A stretch of 64,000 nt of DNA from assembly GCA_965153355.1 (NCBI GenBank), contig OZ231127.1:76632001-76696000 (forward strand). Reading direction: 5' to 3'. Both the position numbers and the translations under genes were made by a program. Below are positions 59,852-64,000 of the stretch, piece after piece. Origin of the DNA: Flaccisagitta enflata (lineage: Eukaryota; Chaetognatha; Sagittoidea; Aphragmophora). The notes beneath the pieces were generated by a model. It did not search any database. It was not told the origin of the DNA and saw nothing but the letters and a program-made list of their open reading frames with translations. Every line of letters begins with the position of its first letter. Positions within the stretch are counted from its first letter, which is position 1.

Positions 59852-60089
59852 GACGGGATGAATGAAAGAATGAAATCGACAGAGGAAGAGAGAAAGAAAA
59901 AATGAAGGAAATGAATACAAATAGAGAGAGTTAAAAGAAAACCAGCTGAAAAAGTCAGAAGGTAAAAACAAACAAAGAAAAGGAACAAAGGAAAAACTTT
60001 GAAAAACGGCGAAAGAAAACAAAAGAGAGGAAAATTGGTGGGAATTGTTTGGATGGACAGGAAGTGACGACATCAAAAACCGAGGCAAT

Positions 60090-60340
60090 ATTTCATCCAG
60101 GCAGATGACAACCTTGGCTGTGTTCACCCTAGCAAATGACAACTCTGGCTGCGTTCAACCTAGCAAATGGCAACTCTGGCTGTGTTCATCCAAGCAGTTG
60201 ACTAGCTTGGCTGTGTTCATCCTTGCAATTGACAACTCTGGCTGTGTTCATCCTGGCAATTGATTAGCTTGGCTGCGTTCATCTGAACAGTTGGCTGTGT
60301 TTATTCTGGCAAAGGACAACCTTTATGTGCGTTTACCAAC
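60090..60340 (+). repeat. Minisatellite ~30 bp (GACAACTCTGGCTGTGTTCA)
   Basis: About seven units of GACAACTCTGGCTGTGTTCA followed by TCCTGGCAATT-type sequence, decaying at the right. Confidence 0.9.
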
Positions 60341-60718
60341 TTGGCCATAAATATACGGACATCTGAATGGAAGCATCGACTTGTCGTTGTGATGTGTGCA
60401 ATAATTCATCCTACATAAAACTCAAACAATCATCCAAATAAGAACTTGTGAAGCATGCTGCCTCTAAAAAAAATGAGCTACAGTCCCCGGATTAAGCACA
60501 TTTGAAAGAGTTTAAACAATCTCTTTAAAGGGGACCAATGCAATTTGGTTATTATAGATTTATTCATTTAGGAGTGTGACTCATTAAAGTTGATGCTTCA
60601 GATGATCCCTCCAGGCTGTTGATAATCATGGATGCATTCATACAGTCAGATCATAACCTTGGCCTTGGCTGGCTTTTTTGAGACAGTCGTTAATACGTTG
60701 AGCGTACATGCATAGTTT
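60341..60718. other. Spacer with one recurrent module copy
   Basis: At about 60480-60575 the reverse strand carries the AATGAATAAATCTA ... TGGTCCCCTTTAAAGAG module found inside several MITEs. No TIRs located. No gene. Confidence 0.45.
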
Positions 60719-60907
60719 TTAGTCGCGTGCACGCGACTCTACAACCCACTTTGTCCGTTGGTTGGTCGGTCGGTTGGTCCGTCACACTTTACTTTTTTTA
60801 TGATTTTATTTCTTTGACCTCACTGCTCTTGCCCAAATGCTCTGGTGACCTCAAAAATGGCCCCTGCCCACCCGCACGCGACTTCGGTAGCCGTGAATCC
60901 GGCCTTG
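60719..60907 (-). mobile_element. Hairpin-ended element, subfamily A, short form
   Basis: Minus strand: CAAGGCCGGATTCACGG, CTACC, AAGTCGCGTGCGGGTGGGC. GACC/AACC tract, 3' GTGGGTTGTAGA, hairpin GTCGCGTGCACGCGAC and TAA. Collinear with 24024-24234 and 52988-53196. Confidence 0.84.
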
Positions 60908-61460
60908 TTTTCTTTCTGTTTAAGACAAAGAACTATCATTTCGACGTCAAGAGTTAATATCTTTTCATGCCAGGAGATGATCATTAAATAAGGTGCAGCC
61001 AATTTCTCAATTTCTTTCACTCCATTTCCAGATCAAACTCGCTGCCATTGTGTACTCAGTAGATACGATGGGTGCATCCATGTCATTCATACTGTTCACA
61101 CTATTTATTCACACTGTTCATCTATTCTATCAAAAAAGCTCACCAATCTACATACAAACAATATCGTCTTAATCTTATCAACTATTCACAGTTGAGTAAT
61201 TCTTTTTCTCATCCTCAAGAATTACAACGGGAAGGAAAGAATATCAAAAAATGCCAAGATTATGAAAGGGGGAAAAAAAGATTAAATGAGATTTCCGGTG
61301 TTGCTCTTTTTTTCTCTTTCAATTCCTTCCGATAAAAAGGAAGACCCTCTTACGAGTGTCAAAACCCATAAAATACATTGAAACGTGAAAAGAAGATAAT
61401 TGTATTGCTGTGATATCGTGAAAAACGGGGAAAAAACGGCAAAGCAATAGCAGAAGAAAA
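60908..61460. other. No supported gene
   Basis: AT-rich sequence between two hairpin-ended elements in opposite orientation; nothing recognised. Confidence 0.45.
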
Positions 61461-61626
61461 CAAGGCCGGATACACGGCAATCCGGACGCGGACGAGTGGG
61501 CAGGAGCAGTAATGCGAAATCCGCTCGCAATTCAAAAATGTTACGGATGGACCGACGGATGGATGGACTGACGGACGGACCGACCAACCAACAAGGCAAG
61601 GTGTAAAGTCGCGTGTCTGCAACTAA
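61461..61626 (+). mobile_element. Hairpin-ended element, subfamily A variant
   Basis: 5' CAAGGCCGGATACACGG, then GGACGCGGACGAGTGGGC. GGACCGACGGATGGATGG tract; 3' GGCAAGGTGTAAA, AGTCGCGTGTCTGCAACTAA. The 3' stem has mismatches, so this copy may be ageing. Confidence 0.75.
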
Positions 61627-61667
61627 CGGTAGGCATGAGGAAGGAAAAGAAAAAGAAACTTGTCATT

Positions 61668-62191
61668 CAAGGATCGCACATGGTCAGCGGTACCCGATGC
61701 CCTGCTGAGAGTGATCCAGTGAAGAGGTGGAGTAAGAGCGGGGCAGCGGCCCTAAAGGGCCTATGTCCTGTAGAACACAGGGGGGAATTTTGAGACGTCC
61801 GCTCCGTCCCTCCTGAGGCATATTTCAGGCTTTATATGGCTGATTTAGGCCACTGAAGGCATATTTCGGGGCGAGAGGGCAGAATTAAGGCTTGGAGAGC
61901 AGATTTGAGGTTTTAAGGGCTGATTCGATGCTTGGAAGGCTGATTGAAGATCTGGAGGGCAGATTTGAGGTCTGAAAGGCGGATTTGAGGTATGGGGGAG
62001 GATAATTTCAAGCCAAGAGGGCTGATTTGAGGTCTGGAGGGCTAGATTGGGGCCTGGGAGGGCTAATTTAAGCCCTAATGGTCTACAGGGGGGGCGGAAA
62101 GATGGACGGACAGACGGACGGGATGGAAGGATGGACGAAATTCCCCCTGTTTTCTACAGGACATCGGCCCTTTAGGGCCGCTGCCCAAAAA
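61668..62191 (+). mobile_element. Family B element (B1), complete
   Basis: 5' CAAGGATCGCACATGGTC, AGCGGTACCCGATGCCCTGC, GGGCAGCGGCCC, ATGTCCTGTAGAACACAG. Core of GATTTGAGGTCTGGAGGGC-type units (61820-62085), then GACGGACAGACGG. The inverted CTGTTTTCTACAGGACATCG, GGCCCTTTAGGGCC and GCTGCCCAAAAAG close it. (GAA)n follows directly. No ORF. Confidence 0.83.
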
Positions 62192-62255
62192 GTAGTAGAA
62201 GAAGAAGAAAAAGAAAAAGAAGAAGAAGAAGAAGAAGAAGAAGAAGAAGAAGAAG

Positions 62256-62287
<32 letters not shown>

Positions 62288-62330
62288 GAAGAAGAAGAAG
62301 AGGAAGAGGAAGTAGAGGAAGAAGAAAAAT
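62192..62330 (+). repeat. (GAA)n tract abutting element B1
   Basis: GAA trinucleotides with GTAGAA variants begin at the AAAAAG end of B1. Poly-Glu frame is an artefact. Confidence 0.95.
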
Positions 62331-62404
62331 AAAAAGAGGAATTAATCTAGTTTACCTCCTTTCTAACCGCGTTTCGAATTTCCACTTTACAAATCTCCCT
62401 GCCA

Positions 62405-62455
<51 letters not shown>

Positions 62456-63918
62456 CCTTATTTTTCTTCTCTTTTGCTTTTCCTTATTTTTTTTTCTCTC
62501 TCCCCTGGTCTACTGCTCTTCTCCTTTTCCGTTGTGGCATTTATTGGAATTTGCTTCATCGTCTGGATGCCTTCTGATAAATTGTTTTCCCATCAGTCTT
62601 GACATTGCAGTTACTCTTTTTATCCCTTTTCGTTTTGATCCTCCTACTCACTTCCTTCTTCCTTTTCATCCTCCTTCTTCTCCCTCCCCTTCATCGTCTC
62701 CCTTCCCTTCTCCTTCTGCCTCTTCTCCTTCTTCCTCTTCTTCTTCTTCCTCTCTTCTTCTTCCTCTCTTCTTCTTCCACTCTTCTTATTCCTCTCTTCT
62801 TCCTCCACTCTTTTTCTTCCTCCCTTCCTTCTTTTTCTTCCTCCCTTATTCCTCCTCCCTTCCTTCTTTTTCTTCTTCCTTTCTTCTTTTTCTTCTTCTT
62901 ATTCTTCTTCTTCTTCTTCTTCTTCTTCTTCTTCTTCTTCTTCTTCTTCTTCTTCTTCTTCTTCTTCTTCGTCTTCTTCTTCTTCTTCTTCTTCTTCTTC
63001 TTCTTCTTCTTCGTCTATTTCTTCTCCTTCTCCTTCTTCTCCTTCTTCTCCTTCTTCTCCTTCTTCTCCTTCTTCTTTTTCCTTAGCACCTTCGACTTGA
63101 GCTCCCTTTTCTCCTTCTTTATCTCACTGACATCACATTTACCCTTTTGAACTTATGAGTTTTTTTCCTAGGATTGCCTTGCCCCTCTTCCATCCATTTT
63201 TCGCCCTTTCATCTCTATTATTTTTTCCATATGAGGAAGGGATCAATACATCATAGACATGTCTTCGTATTTCAATTCTGCAACGATCATCCGTTCGCCG
63301 CACCGTCCCTACGTTTTTCGGGGGATGGGCGAGGGTAAAAGGGGAAGTAAACACGCCGGATTAAGGATGGATAAAATCCTTGCGTAAAATCGGATTTCTT
63401 TTATAGTAGCACGTTTATAGACTTATATGAAAATGAAAGGAGGAAAAAACAACTGTAGTAGGGAGCAAGGGGGAAGCGCAGAAAAAAAATTGTCCATCCG
63501 TTTTCTTTAAATGGGGATAAATCGATTGGCGACTTATCGGCAGAGGTTTTTTTTTCAAATTGGACTGTTTGTCGGTTTGTCAGTCCATCGAGCCGTCGAC
63601 TCTTCAGTTGGTCACTTTTTATTTTCTTGCCGTTTTTGGGCGGGCTTCATTGCTCCATTCTTGATTATCCAAGCTTACCGTTATTCTTGAGGCCGACCGC
63701 AACGTCGGGCCTTGAGTAGTTTTGTTTCATGGGGATCACTCATACCTACTTCTTTTATTCAATAAACATGTATTTTGTTCGAAAAAAAAACAGCGCATGC
63801 TCAGGAAATCTTACAACAGCGTAATTCCTATCATAATACTGCACAGATAAAACCCTTTGAAAACACACGAAGCAGGATGTGTACATGTGTACTTGAGACT
63901 GTACAGGTGTGTGTGTGT

Positions 63919-63985
<67 letters not shown>

Positions 63986-64000
63986 TGTGCCTATGTGTGT
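62331..64000. repeat. Spacer with CT, CTT and GT tracts
   Basis: (CT)n at about 62410-62443; CCTTCTTCTT-rich stretch 62640-62900; (CTT)n at about 62893-63080; (GT)n at about 63908-63982, near the window end. Leu/Phe-rich frames are artefacts. No gene recognised in 63090-63900. Confidence 0.85.

Noticed and set aside
58693-59988. 431-codon minus-strand frame
   Set aside because: It consists of the GAAA microsatellite (FFLSFFLS) and the 36-bp minisatellite joined together; no independent domain.

Overview
This window looks like intergenic and intronic DNA from an invertebrate metazoan. I cannot name the species. Three things support this: an ABCA-type transporter split by a GT-AG intron, a non-LTR retrotransposon reverse transcriptase with a YADD core, and a degenerate TTAGGG-type telomeric stretch at about 45.0 kb. 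The telomeric motif argues weakly for a non-arthropod animal. I see no bacterial-style genes, tRNA, rRNA or CRISPR array. Nearly all long open frames here are simple-sequence repeats read as protein.

Layout. 1-1958: two exons of an ABCA-family nucleotide-binding domain, the first damaged, separated by an intron that carries a transposon inside a transposon. 2173-6439: a 4.3-kb foldback element with arms of about 617 bp and a mosaic minisatellite core. About 6900-8100: a 5'-truncated LINE with an intact RT core; a short 3' tail of the same family lies at 54903-55035. 8.5-9.75 kb: a minisatellite of about 33 bp. 10.1-10.9 kb: a family B element. 11.8-12.4 kb: a palindromic MITE. 14.08-17.44 kb: a nest of three elements. 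17.9-25.9 kb: hairpin-ended elements, an 82-bp-class minisatellite and a Harbinger-like MITE. 29.2-30.8 kb: nested MITEs. 33.7-38.6 kb: two family B elements and a hairpin element split by a 993-bp MITE. 40.6-40.9 kb: minisatellite. 46.5-49.2 kb: a possible exon, a repeat array split by a MITE, then a 100-bp-class satellite. 50.5-52.1 kb: pogo-like and TA-flanked MITEs. 57.5-58.5 kb: two pogo-like elements. 58.7-59.9 kb: a 36-bp in-frame minisatellite followed by a GAAA tract of about 510 bp. 60.7-62.2 kb: hairpin elements and a family B element. Microsatellites (GA/CT, CA/GT, GAAA, GAA, CAA, GACA, TTTTG, ACC) fill much of the rest.

The most interesting signal is a group of non-autonomous elements that share a CAAGGCC-like 5' end, an internal array that differs from copy to copy, a GACG-rich tract and a 3' terminal hairpin followed by CTAA. 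Between subfamilies the hairpin and the matching 5' segment change together, as a functional structure would. One copy sits in the arm of a palindromic MITE whose other arm preserves the empty site. That fixes the ends at CAAGGCC...CTAA with no evident target duplication, which resembles Helitron/Helentron-derived elements. A second dispersed family (B) has similar architecture, and its A-rich 3' end repeatedly abuts purine microsatellites. A loosely conserved module of about 90 bp also recurs inside several otherwise different TIR elements.

All family assignments come from reading motifs by eye. No database search was possible, and element ends are accurate to a few bases except where a TA duplication or an empty site fixes them.
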